Positions 26,014 through 33,776 of a stretch of DNA of 35,600 nucleotides are shown piece after piece. The translations under genes were made by a program, and so were the position numbers. The stretch covers positions 1 through 35,600 of the forward strand of contig DAOVRZ010000054.1 of assembly GCA_030627905.1 (NCBI GenBank), in the 5' to 3' direction. The notes beneath the pieces were generated by a model, which worked only from the letters and a program-made list of their open reading frames with translations, was not told the origin of the DNA and searched no databases. The DNA is from JAGMES01 sp023128035 (GTDB lineage Bacteria > Bacillota > Halanaerobiia > DY22613). How positions within the stretch are numbered: position 1 is the stretch's first letter; every line of letters starts with the position of its first letter.

Positions 26014-26433
26014 ATGGAATTATTTGTGATAATTGCACACTATCCAAGATTTGAATTTATAGAAAAAAAACGTATTATAGAAGAGGTTGCAAAAGAAATA
26101 TCACAAACTCATTTTATCATGCCGAATTTTGCCCCGAGACGCCCGAATAGTCACGAATTAGATTTTGAGGAAACTATGGAGTTGCTTAAAACTTCTGATT
26201 TTTTGATTGCTGATTTAACCCATGGGAGACCAAGTTGCTACTATGAGGTTGGATATGTTCAAGCGTTAAAAAAAGATGTTGAATTAATTGCGATAGAAAA
26301 TGAGGTTATATATCAGGTTTATGGAAAAAAAGAGGTCAATCGCTATAGAAATTTGGATGAATATAGGGATCTTATTGATAATATTATTAGAACGTATATT
26401 AGTAAAACCAAACCTTTAGAATTATTAGTATAA
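26014..26433 (+). CDS. Nucleoside 2-deoxyribosyltransferase-like / TIR-like protein
   Basis: The 139-residue protein has the hallmark LKTSDFLIADLTHGRPSCYY followed by EVGYVQALKK. This matches the active-site region of the nucleoside deoxyribosyltransferase superfamily, where Glu78 of the YYEVGY motif would be the nucleophile. The N-terminus VIIAHYPRFEF is the first beta strand. In defence systems this fold and its TIR relatives cleave N-glycosidic bonds of nucleotides such as NAD, but its substrate here is unknown. ATG 26014 is preferred over GTG 26005 because of the AAAAAGGGG upstream. A terminator follows at 26511. Confidence 0.8.
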   Translation: MELFVIIAHYPRFEFIEKKRIIEEVAKEISQTHFIMPNFAPRRPNSHELDFEETMELLKTSDFLIADLTHGRPSCYYEVGYVQALKKDVELIAIENEVIYQVYGKKEVNRYRNLDEYRDLIDNIIRTYISKTKPLELLV

Positions 26434-26510
26434 TTTCATTTGTATAGGATTCAACCAGATTATGGGGGATAAGATAATTTTTTAGTACTTAAAATTTATA
26501 CAGAAAACTG

Positions 26511-26538
26511 ACTGTAGGCAAATTGTCTGCGGTTTTTT
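26511..26538 (+). terminator. Terminator after the two-gene module
   Basis: ACTGTAGGC (26511-26519) pairs over all nine positions, including G-T pairs, with GTCTGCGGT (26525-26533), followed by T. It ends the island just before the second scpB tail. Confidence 0.75.
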
Positions 26539-26544
26539 ATTTGC

Positions 26545-26601
26545 GAAGGAGTAAAAGATTTGGAGTATGATAATAGGCAGTTGTTGGAAATATCTGATTG
26601 A
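26545..26601 (+). repeat. 57-bp direct repeat (scpB 3' tail), copy 2
   Basis: It repeats the last 19 codons of scpB with three substitutions but has no open gene attached. It marks the right edge of the 24666-26544 island. Confidence 0.92.
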
Positions 26602-26942
26602 AAAAAATATAGATGTAAATTATTTTATGGGATAGGTTTAGTTCTTTCTCGCTTTTTTGAAATACTTATTGAGAATTCATTATATAGATAATCTTATAAA
26701 TTGAGAATCAATTTATTAATGAAGGATAAATCTGAATATAAAATATGGGTAATTTGAGTTTTGCAATTTAAAAAGCTATTTTTAGTTATTATATGTAGAT
26801 CAAGACATTGTCATATACATATATTTGTTATAAAATATATGTATAGAAAAAAAGTTAAACTCATAGATATTTCTCAAATATAAAACGATAAGAAATTACA
26901 ATGAGTGCAGAAATGTTTAGTAAAAATAGAAGGGAGGGAATT
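26602..26942. other. Non-coding upstream region of the cas operon
   Basis: Apart from the candidate promoter and dyad at 26808-26844 I see no gene. It is very AT-rich. Confidence 0.5.
26808..26844 (+). promoter_or_regulatory. Candidate cas operon promoter with overlapping dyad
   Basis: TTGTCA (26808-26813) and TAAAAT (26831-26836) are 17 bases apart. A 10-bp inverted repeat, ATACATATAT (26815-26824) and ATATATGTAT (26835-26844), spans the -10 region and could be an operator. The transcript would have a 5' leader of about 180 bases before cas3. Confidence 0.4.
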
Positions 26943-27023
26943 CTGCCACGCTAACAGCTAGGAATATAGATAAACAAAAAAAGTCTTGATATCGTTTGTC
27001 TAAGTTAAAAGTGGCAGGTGGAG
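26943..27023 (+). promoter_or_regulatory. Nested stem-loops over the cas3 ribosome binding site
   Basis: CTGCCAC (26943-26949) pairs with GTGGCAG (27011-27017), and inside it TAGATAAAC (26967-26975) pairs with GTTTGTCTA (26994-27002). The outer right arm overlaps the cas3 ribosome site AGGTGGAG (27016-27023), so folding could limit cas3 translation. Confidence 0.45.
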
Positions 27024-27025
27024 TT

Positions 27026-29239
27026 ATGTTTTATGCTCATACACGTAAGGGTGAAAAAAAAGAAATGTGGCAGCTTTTAGAAGATCATTTGACGCAGACA
27101 GGAAATCTAGCAGGAAGTTTTGCCGAAAAATTTAATGCAAAACAGCTAGGCTATACGGTTGGAGTTTTACACGATTTAGGAAAGTATTCGATTGAGTTTC
27201 AAAAAAGGCTAGAAGGAGCAAATATTCGGGTAGATCACTCAACAGCAGGTATGCAAGAGGTATTTAAACTATATGATAAATTTTCGGCTAAGATCATGTC
27301 ATATATCATCTGTGGACATCATACTGGTTTACCTGATATTGGGTCAGAAAATTATGAAGGAAGTTTAGAAAACAGAAGAATAAGATCCATCCATGATTAT
27401 AGGGCATATAAAAAAGAAATAAATCCTCCTGATTTAGCTGAGTTTAGACTTAATTTAAAGCACTCTGAAGATATGGCCTTTAGTGTGTATTTATTTATCA
27501 AAATGTTATTTTCATGTTTAGTAGATGCTGATTTTTTAGATACAGAAAAATATATGGAGGAACAAAAAGCAAATTCTCGTGGAAACAATGTTTCTATGGT
27601 GGAGTTATTGACTTTTTTTGAAAAATACATGGAAGAAAAAATTGCCGATGCTGAAGATAATATTATCAATAGTTATCGTTCAGAAATACTAAATAATTGT
27701 CTTAATAAAGCACAAAATATGCCTGGAATGTTTTCATTGACAGTTCCCACTGGTGGAGGAAAGACACTTTCTTCTATGGCATTTGCGCTAAATCATGCTG
27801 TTAAAAACGGTTTGGAAAGGATCATATATGTTATACCATATACAAGTATTATCGAGCAAAATGCGGAAATTTTCCGAAACATTTTTGGAGAAGCAAATGT
27901 TCTGGAACATCATAGTAATTTTCAGTTTGAGGAAGATGAGGACATTCATGAATCATCAAAAAAATTGCGTCTTGCTTCAGAAAACTGGGAAATGCCTATT
28001 GTCGTAACTACAAATGTTCAGTTTTTTGAATCCATTTTTTCAAACAAAGGTTCTAAATCCCGCAAGCTACATAACTTAACAAAAAGTATTATTATTCTGG
28101 ATGAAGCCCAGATGATTCCCGTCAAATACTTAAAAGCAAGCATATTTGCGTTATGTGAATTTGTGAATAATTACAACTCAAGCGTTGTTTTATGTACTGC
28201 TACTCAACCTAATCTAACTTGTTTATTACCAAAAGAGATGAATATACAGGAGATTATGGATTCCCCGGAATCATTATATGAAAAACTTAGAAGAACACAG
28301 ATTAAAAACATTGGTGAACTGGATGATGAAGATTTAATTGAGGAGTTACGAAAACACCCTCAGATTCTATGCATTGTCAATACAAGAGAACACGCAAGAC
28401 AGTTGTATGAAAAATTAACAGAGAATATAGATGATTCATTAAATAATAGCGACGGAATCTTTCATCTGAGTACGAGAATGTATCCACTGCATAGAAAACA
28501 GGTGCTGGCAAAAATTAGACAAAGATTAAAAGATAGTAAAAATAGAGAAGATAAATTAGAATGCAAAGTTATCTCAACACAATTAATCGAAGCTGGTGTG
28601 GATGTTGATTTCCCAGTCGTCTATAGGACGATGGCCGGAATTGATTCCATTGCACAGGCAGCGGGTCGATGCAATCGGGAAGGGAAAGAAAAGTGTGCAG
28701 ATGTTTATGTATTTACGTCAACTGAAAAACATGGACAGCCTCCACGACAAATTGAGATCAACGTAAGTGAAGCAAAAAGTGTTTTTAGAAATTATGAAGA
28801 TGCACTATCTCTTGCTGGTATTAGCAAATATTTTGAATTATTGTATGACATTAAGAATGTTGATCAAAAAGATATTCTAAAGGATATTAAAGAAAGATCC
28901 AAAAGCCTGGGTTTCCCATTTGTAGAGATTGCTCGTAAATTCAAGTTAATTGAGAACAATACTTTATCTGTAATAGTTCCTGCTGATGATAGATGTAAAG
29001 ACTTAATCAAACAGCTCAAATATGCTCCATCTACTTATAAGTTGTTGAGAAAACTACAGCCTTATATAGTCAACTTATATGAAAATGAGTTCAGGAAGTT
29101 GATGGAGACAGGTGGGATATCTGCAATCGATTCTGAAAAAACATTTTACGCTATCTCAGATATGAAAAAATTCTACAATGAACATACCGGAATTGTAAAT
29201 AATAGAGATGATTTACTTTATGATGTATTGATGTGTTAG
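27026..29239 (+). CDS. cas3: CRISPR-associated helicase-nuclease Cas3 (type I-C)
   Basis: Cas3 is recruited by target-bound Cascade and unwinds and degrades the DNA. It has 737 residues from ATG 27026, preceded by AGGTGGAG; an in-frame TTG at 26996 gives an unlikely N-terminus. The HD nuclease domain comes first (LHDLGK near 47, VDHSTAG, ICGHH). The helicase follows with Walker A PTGGGKT near 240, DEAQ near 357, the QLIEAGVDVDFP motif V, and motif VI QAAGRCNREG near 544. All catalytic motifs are present. The last 50 codons recur in a degraded form at 29698-29825. Confidence 0.97.
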   Translation: MFYAHTRKGEKKEMWQLLEDHLTQTGNLAGSFAEKFNAKQLGYTVGVLHDLGKYSIEFQKRLEGANIRVDHSTAGMQEVFKLYDKFSAKIMSYIICGHHTGLPDIGSENYEGSLENRRIRSIHDYRAYKKEINPPDLAEFRLNLKHSEDMAFSVYLFIKMLFSCLVDADFLDTEKYMEEQKANSRGNNVSMVELLTFFEKYMEEKIADAEDNIINSYRSEILNNCLNKAQNMPGMFSLTVPTGGGKTLSSMAFALNHAVKNGLERIIYVIPYTSIIEQNAEIFRNIFGEANVLEHHSNFQFEEDEDIHESSKKLRLASENWEMPIVVTTNVQFFESIFSNKGSKSRKLHNLTKSIIILDEAQMIPVKYLKASIFALCEFVNNYNSSVVLCTATQPNLTCLLPKEMNIQEIMDSPESLYEKLRRTQIKNIGELDDEDLIEELRKHPQILCIVNTREHARQLYEKLTENIDDSLNNSDGIFHLSTRMYPLHRKQVLAKIRQRLKDSKNREDKLECKVISTQLIEAGVDVDFPVVYRTMAGIDSIAQAAGRCNREGKEKCADVYVFTSTEKHGQPPRQIEINVSEAKSVFRNYEDALSLAGISKYFELLYDIKNVDQKDILKDIKERSKSLGFPFVEIARKFKLIENNTLSVIVPADDRCKDLIKQLKYAPSTYKLLRKLQPYIVNLYENEFRKLMETGGISAIDSEKTFYAISDMKKFYNEHTGIVNNRDDLLYDVLMC

Positions 29240-29278
29240 GAAAAAGAGAAAATGCAGGCTTTAATGGTGTGAAATTTT

Positions 29279-29442
29279 GAGAATGTGAAGTGCACATAAA
29301 AACCCTAGGAGGTTTGCGCATAAGGCTACACAAAGATTTTCACGAAAAAGACTTCAAAATAGATGTGAAAATTGATGGTATTATTGAGGTTTGCGGAAAA
29401 TGTGAAATGAAGCATTGAGAATACTGGGTTTTTCTATGGTAG
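29279..29442 (+). promoter_or_regulatory. CRISPR leader copy inside the cas operon
   Basis: It is homologous to the leader of the main array at 35114-35282 (shared AAGTGCACATAAAAACCCTA and GGAGGTT, then GTGAAATGAAG). It precedes the one-spacer array and should contain its promoter. Confidence 0.75.
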
Positions 29443-29539
29443 GTCGCACCCCGTGCGGGTGCGTGGATTGAAATAGTCTTAATTTATACATCTCGTAATA
29501 AGAAATGGTCGCATCCCGTGCGGGTGCGTGGATTTACAT
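29443..29539 (+). CRISPR. One-spacer mini-array between cas3 and cas5c
   Basis: Repeat 1 (29443-29474, 32 nt) is a type I-C repeat ending GTGGATTGAAAT. One 33-nt spacer lies at 29475-29507. Repeat 2 (29508-29539) has a degenerate 3' end (GTGGATTTACAT). The stem-loop is CACCCCGTGCGGGTG, whereas the main array has CACCTCACGCAGGTG, so stem and loop changed together. The crRNA handle is intact in repeat 1, so a guide could be made by Cas5c. Confidence 0.9.
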
Positions 29540-29586
29540 CTATAGGTTTATAATTTTTCAGAGAATAAGAAGGGGAAAAAAGGGGG

Positions 29587-29646
29587 ATGACGAATATTTA
29601 TTATATGTATAAACAAGGAATTAGTAACTTAATTCCGATTAAATGA
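29587..29646 (+). other. Tiny reading frame behind the mini-array
   Basis: MTNIYYMYKQGISNLIPIK, 19 codons, follows TATAAT (29549-29554) and a purine-rich AAGGGG (29570-29575). It may be chance. I list it because small toxin genes of CreTA type lie next to degenerate mini-arrays inside cas operons. Confidence 0.15.
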
Positions 29647-29697
29647 AAAAGAGCAAGAATTGTGTTTTCCATTCATATATGTGAGGGTGAACCAAAA

Positions 29698-29825
29698 GAA
29701 AATGAGTTCAGGAAGTTGTTGGAACAGGTGGATTATATCCAATTGATTTTGAAAAAACCTTACAATGAACATACGGGGATTGTGAACAATGGGGATAATT
29801 TACAAAATATTGTATAACTCTGTAG
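29698..29825 (+). pseudogene. Degraded duplicate of the cas3 3' end
   Basis: GAAAATGAGTTCAGGAAGTT is identical to 29081-29100 in cas3, and TACAATGAACATAC...GG.ATTGT.AA.AAT follows with deletions and frameshifts until TAG at 29823-29825. It lies directly before cas5c, where the original cas3 end would be expected. Confidence 0.85.
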
Positions 29826-29840
29826 AAAGGAGGAAAAAAG

Positions 29841-30485
29841 ATGGGATATGGAATTAAATTAAAGGTATGGGGTGATTATGCTTGCTTTAGCAGGCCAGAG
29901 ATGAAAGTAGAACGGGTGAGTTATGATGTCATAACCCCTTCTGCTGCGAGAGGTATACTAGAAGCAATTCATTGGAAACCTGCAATTAAATGGGTGGTTG
30001 ATAAGATTCATGTGTTAAATCCGATCGTATTTGATAATATTCGTCGTAATGAGGTAACAGGTATTATATCTGTTGCAAATGTTAAAAAGGCTATGAATGG
30101 GCAACAAGTTGAGCTATATCAAAATACTAATTCAGAAAGAGCACAGAGAGCAACTTTGCTATTAAAAAATGTAGCTTATGTAATTGAAGCACATTTTGAA
30201 ATGACAGGACAAGCTGGAGAAGAGGATACATCAGAGAAACACTATAATATATTTTTACGTCGAGCAAGACGGGGGCAATGTTTTCATCAGCCCTACTTTG
30301 GATGTAGGGAGTTTCCAGTAAATTTCGAATTTATGGAAGAAGAGATACCAGAATCCTACTATAGCAATGAAAAAGAAAAGGATCTGGGCTGGATGCTCTG
30401 GGATATCGATTTTGAAAATGATATGACACCTAAATTCTTCAGGGCACAAATGCAAAATGGTATAATTGAGATTCCAAAACTGTAA
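29841..30485 (+). CDS. cas5c: Cas5c, crRNA-processing Cascade subunit (type I-C)
   Basis: In type I-C, Cas5c replaces Cas6: it cuts the pre-crRNA at the repeat stem and stays bound to the 5' handle. The 214 residues begin MGYGIKLKVWGDYACFSRPE with the RAMP strand, and SYDVITPSAARGILEAIHWK is the family signature. The C-terminal LRRARRGQCFHQPYFGCREF is basic and glycine-rich as in Cas5c. No cas6 gene is present, which fits. GAAAGGAGG (29825-29833) precedes the ATG. Confidence 0.96.
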   Translation: MGYGIKLKVWGDYACFSRPEMKVERVSYDVITPSAARGILEAIHWKPAIKWVVDKIHVLNPIVFDNIRRNEVTGIISVANVKKAMNGQQVELYQNTNSERAQRATLLLKNVAYVIEAHFEMTGQAGEEDTSEKHYNIFLRRARRGQCFHQPYFGCREFPVNFEFMEEEIPESYYSNEKEKDLGWMLWDIDFENDMTPKFFRAQMQNGIIEIPKL

Positions 30486-30497
30486 GGGGGTGAGATT

Positions 30498-32258
30498 TTG
30501 ATTATACAAGCATTATATGACTATTATAATATATTGCTCAATGATCCAGAAATTGAGATATCTGAACCGGGGTACAGTATGGCTAAAGTTAACTTTTTAG
30601 TTAGCCTTTCTAAAAATGGAGAATTGCTTGATATTACACCGCTTGGAGAGGGAAAAATAAACTGGATAGAGCTAATTGTTCCAGAACAGAAAAAGCGTGC
30701 AAGTGGATTGTTTCCCTATTTTATGAGTGATAATAGTAAGTACATATTTGGTTGTAATTTTGATTCAAAAAAAACAGAGATGACAAAAGGTAATTTCATA
30801 AAGAGTAAAGAACTCCATGAAAAAATCTTGCAAGGTGTTGATAATGACAAGTGCAGGGCAATCCTGAATTTTTTCCAAAATTGGAATTCGGATGAATGTT
30901 TATCAAATGAAGTTATAAAGAGCAAATTAGATTTTCTTCAAAAGAGTAAGAGTGGCAATATGGCTTTTAAACTTGATTGTGAAACAGGATATCTACATCA
31001 GGATACTGAAATTTTGAAAGCTTGGAAGAAGCATTGTACGATGTTAGAAAATGACGTTAAGGGTCAATGTTTAGTTACTGGTAAACAAGAGTCAATAGTA
31101 AGAATTCATCCAGGAATTAAGGGTATAAGAAACACCAATGCAGCTGGAGCCACATTGGTAGGGGTAAATGCTAAAGCATTTGAATCATATCAAAAGACAC
31201 AGGGTTATATATCACCTGTTGGGGAATCAGTAGCATTTGGATACACAACTGCACTGAACTATATGTTAAGCAATACAAAACATCGTTTACAGATAGGAGA
31301 TGCTACAACTGTTTTTTGGGCTGAAGATACAGGAGGAATGTGTGAAAATTTACTTTTGGAATTATTCGCACCTAAAAAGCAGGAAGAAGTAGAAGTAACC
31401 CATGATTCAGCGATAACGGCTTATGTCAAAGATTCATTAAGTTGTCTGAAGAATGGAAAACCTATACAACAAAAAGCAGATGTTAATTTCTATATACTCG
31501 GATTGTCGCCAAATAATGCGAGAATATCTATAAGATTTTGGTACAGAGATAGTTTTGGTCAACTTATTCAAAAAGTATGGCAGCATCATGAAGACATGCA
31601 AATTATTAATATGCGCCAAGAGATCATACCTATACCTCGTATTATTTATGAGACTATACCAAGAAATGCACAAAAAAAAGAAGCGGCTCCGATGTTAAGT
31701 GGTGCATTAATGAAAAGTGTGTTTACTGGTACAGCTTATCCTCAAGGTCTGTTTTATGCAATTGTAAATCGCATAAGAGCAGATGGTGAGATTAATGACA
31801 TTCGTGTGGGTATAATCAAAGCAATTTTAAAAAGAAACGCCAGATTGCAAAATGATGTGGAGAAGGAAGGGATGATTACAGTGAGTTTAAATCTTCAGAA
31901 TACGAATATTGCATATCGGCTGGGTCGTTTGTTTGCAGTATTAGAAAAAGCACAGACAGATGCTGCTGACGTCAAACTGAATACTACTATTAAGGATAGA
32001 TACTTTGGGACAGCATCAGCTTCTCCGAGAGCAGTTTTTCCAGTATTAATGAAATTAACCCAGCACCATATCTCTAAGGGTAAGTATGGTTATATAAGTG
32101 ATAAAAACATTCAGGAGATATTGCAGGGTGTAAATGAATTTCCAACTCATTTAAATTCAGAGGAACAGGGTTTGTTTATTTTAGGATATTATCATCAAAG
32201 GCCAGCTCTTTATAAGAAAAGCGAAACTCAAAACGAGGGGGAAACCGAAAATGAATAG
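30498..32258 (+). CDS. cas8c: Cas8c (Csd1), large Cascade subunit
   Basis: The 586 residues match the usual length of Csd1. Recognisable blocks are LVTGKQESIVRIHPGIKGIR, NAKAFESYQKTQGYISPVGE and ILGYYHQRPALYKKSE at the C-terminus. It recognises the PAM and recruits Cas3. In type I-C an internal start in this gene also yields the small subunit Cas11; I cannot place that start with certainty. The start is TTG 30498 behind AAGGGGGTGAG. It overlaps cas7c by 8 bases. Confidence 0.96.
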   Translation: MIIQALYDYYNILLNDPEIEISEPGYSMAKVNFLVSLSKNGELLDITPLGEGKINWIELIVPEQKKRASGLFPYFMSDNSKYIFGCNFDSKKTEMTKGNFIKSKELHEKILQGVDNDKCRAILNFFQNWNSDECLSNEVIKSKLDFLQKSKSGNMAFKLDCETGYLHQDTEILKAWKKHCTMLENDVKGQCLVTGKQESIVRIHPGIKGIRNTNAAGATLVGVNAKAFESYQKTQGYISPVGESVAFGYTTALNYMLSNTKHRLQIGDATTVFWAEDTGGMCENLLLELFAPKKQEEVEVTHDSAITAYVKDSLSCLKNGKPIQQKADVNFYILGLSPNNARISIRFWYRDSFGQLIQKVWQHHEDMQIINMRQEIIPIPRIIYETIPRNAQKKEAAPMLSGALMKSVFTGTAYPQGLFYAIVNRIRADGEINDIRVGIIKAILKRNARLQNDVEKEGMITVSLNLQNTNIAYRLGRLFAVLEKAQTDAADVKLNTTIKDRYFGTASASPRAVFPVLMKLTQHHISKGKYGYISDKNIQEILQGVNEFPTHLNSEEQGLFILGYYHQRPALYKKSETQNEGETENE

Positions 32259-33108
32259 AATAGAAAAGAGGTATGAGTTTGTTGTTTTGTTTGATGTAGA
32301 GAATGGAAATCCTAATGGAGATCCAGATGCTGGAAATATGCCCAGGATTGACTATGAGACAGGTCATGGGATTGTAACTGATGTTTGTTTAAAAAGAAAG
32401 GTTAGAAATTATGTGGAGGTAGCAAAAAAAGACAGTACTGGTTATAGGATTTATGTTAAGGAAGGCGCTGTGTTAAACAATTTTAATGAGGAAGCATATA
32501 AAGAGCTGAAGTTAGATCCTAAGGACAAGAAAGCGGTAAAAGGAAATGAAGAGAATTTGACTTTATTTATGTGTGAAAATTTTTATGATGTAAGAGCTTT
32601 TGGCGCAGTTATGTCAACTAAAGTAAATTGTGGGCAGGTAAGAGGACCTATTCAATTCAATTTTGCAAAAAGTATTGATCCTATTAGTCAGCAGGAAATA
32701 ACTATTACTAGGATGGCAGTAGCCAACGCAAAAGATGCAGAAAAAGGGCGTTCTATGGGTAGAAAACATATCGTACCATATGCACTATATAGAGCAGAAG
32801 GTTACGTATCTGCTTTTCTTGCTGAGAAAACACACTTTACTCAGGAGGATTTGGAATTATTGTGGGAAGCAGTCATTAATATGTTTGAGCATGATCATTC
32901 TGCGGCAAGAGGCAAAATGGCAGTACGCAAATTAATTGTTTTTGAACATCAAACTGAATTAGGGAATGCACCAGCTCACAGATTATTTGAACTTATTCAC
33001 GTAGGAAGAAAAGACAAAAACTTACCTGCTAGGTCTTTCACTGATTATGAGGTAGTGATTGATAGTGAATCAGTACCAAATGGTGTAACTCTGATTGAAA
33101 AGTTATGA
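32251..33108 (+). CDS. cas7c: Cas7c (Csd2), Cascade backbone
   Basis: Several copies of this 285-residue RAMP protein line the spacer part of the crRNA. FVVLFDVENGNPNGDPDAGN is the family's N-terminal signature. VRAFGAVMS, GQVRGPIQFNFAKS and ITRMAV follow as in Csd2 proteins. It overlaps cas8c upstream and cas4 downstream (ATGA). Confidence 0.97.
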   Translation: MNRIEKRYEFVVLFDVENGNPNGDPDAGNMPRIDYETGHGIVTDVCLKRKVRNYVEVAKKDSTGYRIYVKEGAVLNNFNEEAYKELKLDPKDKKAVKGNEENLTLFMCENFYDVRAFGAVMSTKVNCGQVRGPIQFNFAKSIDPISQQEITITRMAVANAKDAEKGRSMGRKHIVPYALYRAEGYVSAFLAEKTHFTQEDLELLWEAVINMFEHDHSAARGKMAVRKLIVFEHQTELGNAPAHRLFELIHVGRKDKNLPARSFTDYEVVIDSESVPNGVTLIEKL

Positions 33109-33776
33109 AAATTCGCTATGTAGAAGATGATTTGTTGATGTTATCTGGTATTCAACATTTTTTCTTTTGTGAAAGACAATGGGCATTGATACATATTGAG
33201 AAACAATGGCAGGAAAATGTAAGGACGATAGAAGGCAAACATATACATGAGCGAGCAGATGACCCATTTATAGTTGAGACAAGAGGGGACATTGTTATTT
33301 CTCGCTCTGTACCCCTTTCATCATACAAATTAGGATTATATGGAATCGCAGATGTTATCGAGTTTGTAAAGACAAATTCAAAGGGTATAAGTTTGAAAGC
33401 AAAAGATGGTCAATGGACACCAATACCTGTTGAGTATAAGAGGGGTAAACCAAAAACTGATAAAAGAGATGAAGTACAGCTATGTGCGCAGGCAATATGT
33501 TTGGAAGAAATGCTGAATGTAACAATTGATAAGGGTTATCTATTTTACAATACGATAAAACGACGGTCTGAAGTTGTTTTAGATAATGAATTAAGAACAC
33601 TGGTTCAAAATCTTGCAGATAGAATGCACCTGGCTTTTGAGGAAGGAAAAACACCTAAAGCGAAGTTTGGAAAACATTGCGATTTATGTTCGATGAAAGA
33701 GATATGCCAACCAAAGCTTACTAGTAAAAAGAAAAAGGTGAAAGAGTACATAAAAAAGGTGGTAGCAGAAGAATGA
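33105..33776 (+). CDS. cas4: Cas4 exonuclease (spacer processing)
   Basis: Cas4 trims prespacers and selects their PAM. The 223 residues hold a RecB-type nuclease (GIADVIEF, PVEYKRGKPKTDKRDEVQLC) between the two parts of an iron-sulfur cluster: Cys in FFFCERQW near residue 22 and three Cys in HCDLCSMKEICQP near residue 195. All four Cys are present. It overlaps cas7c and cas1 by ATGA on each side. Confidence 0.97.
   Translation: MKIRYVEDDLLMLSGIQHFFFCERQWALIHIEKQWQENVRTIEGKHIHERADDPFIVETRGDIVISRSVPLSSYKLGLYGIADVIEFVKTNSKGISLKAKDGQWTPIPVEYKRGKPKTDKRDEVQLCAQAICLEEMLNVTIDKGYLFYNTIKRRSEVVLDNELRTLVQNLADRMHLAFEEGKTPKAKFGKHCDLCSMKEICQPKLTSKKKKVKEYIKKVVAEE

Noticed and set aside
26982..26992. Partial match of the mini-array spacer start (AGTCTT) to the cas3 leader, as a possible self-target
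   Set aside because: Only six contiguous bases match (nine of the first eleven), and the preceding bases are A-rich with no TTC PAM. A match this short is expected by chance in AT-rich DNA.
27795..28007. 70-codon plus-strand frame
   Set aside because: It is an alternative frame within the cas3 helicase domain.
33355..33654. 99-codon frame on the minus strand
   Set aside because: It is antisense to cas4, whose frame carries all catalytic motifs.
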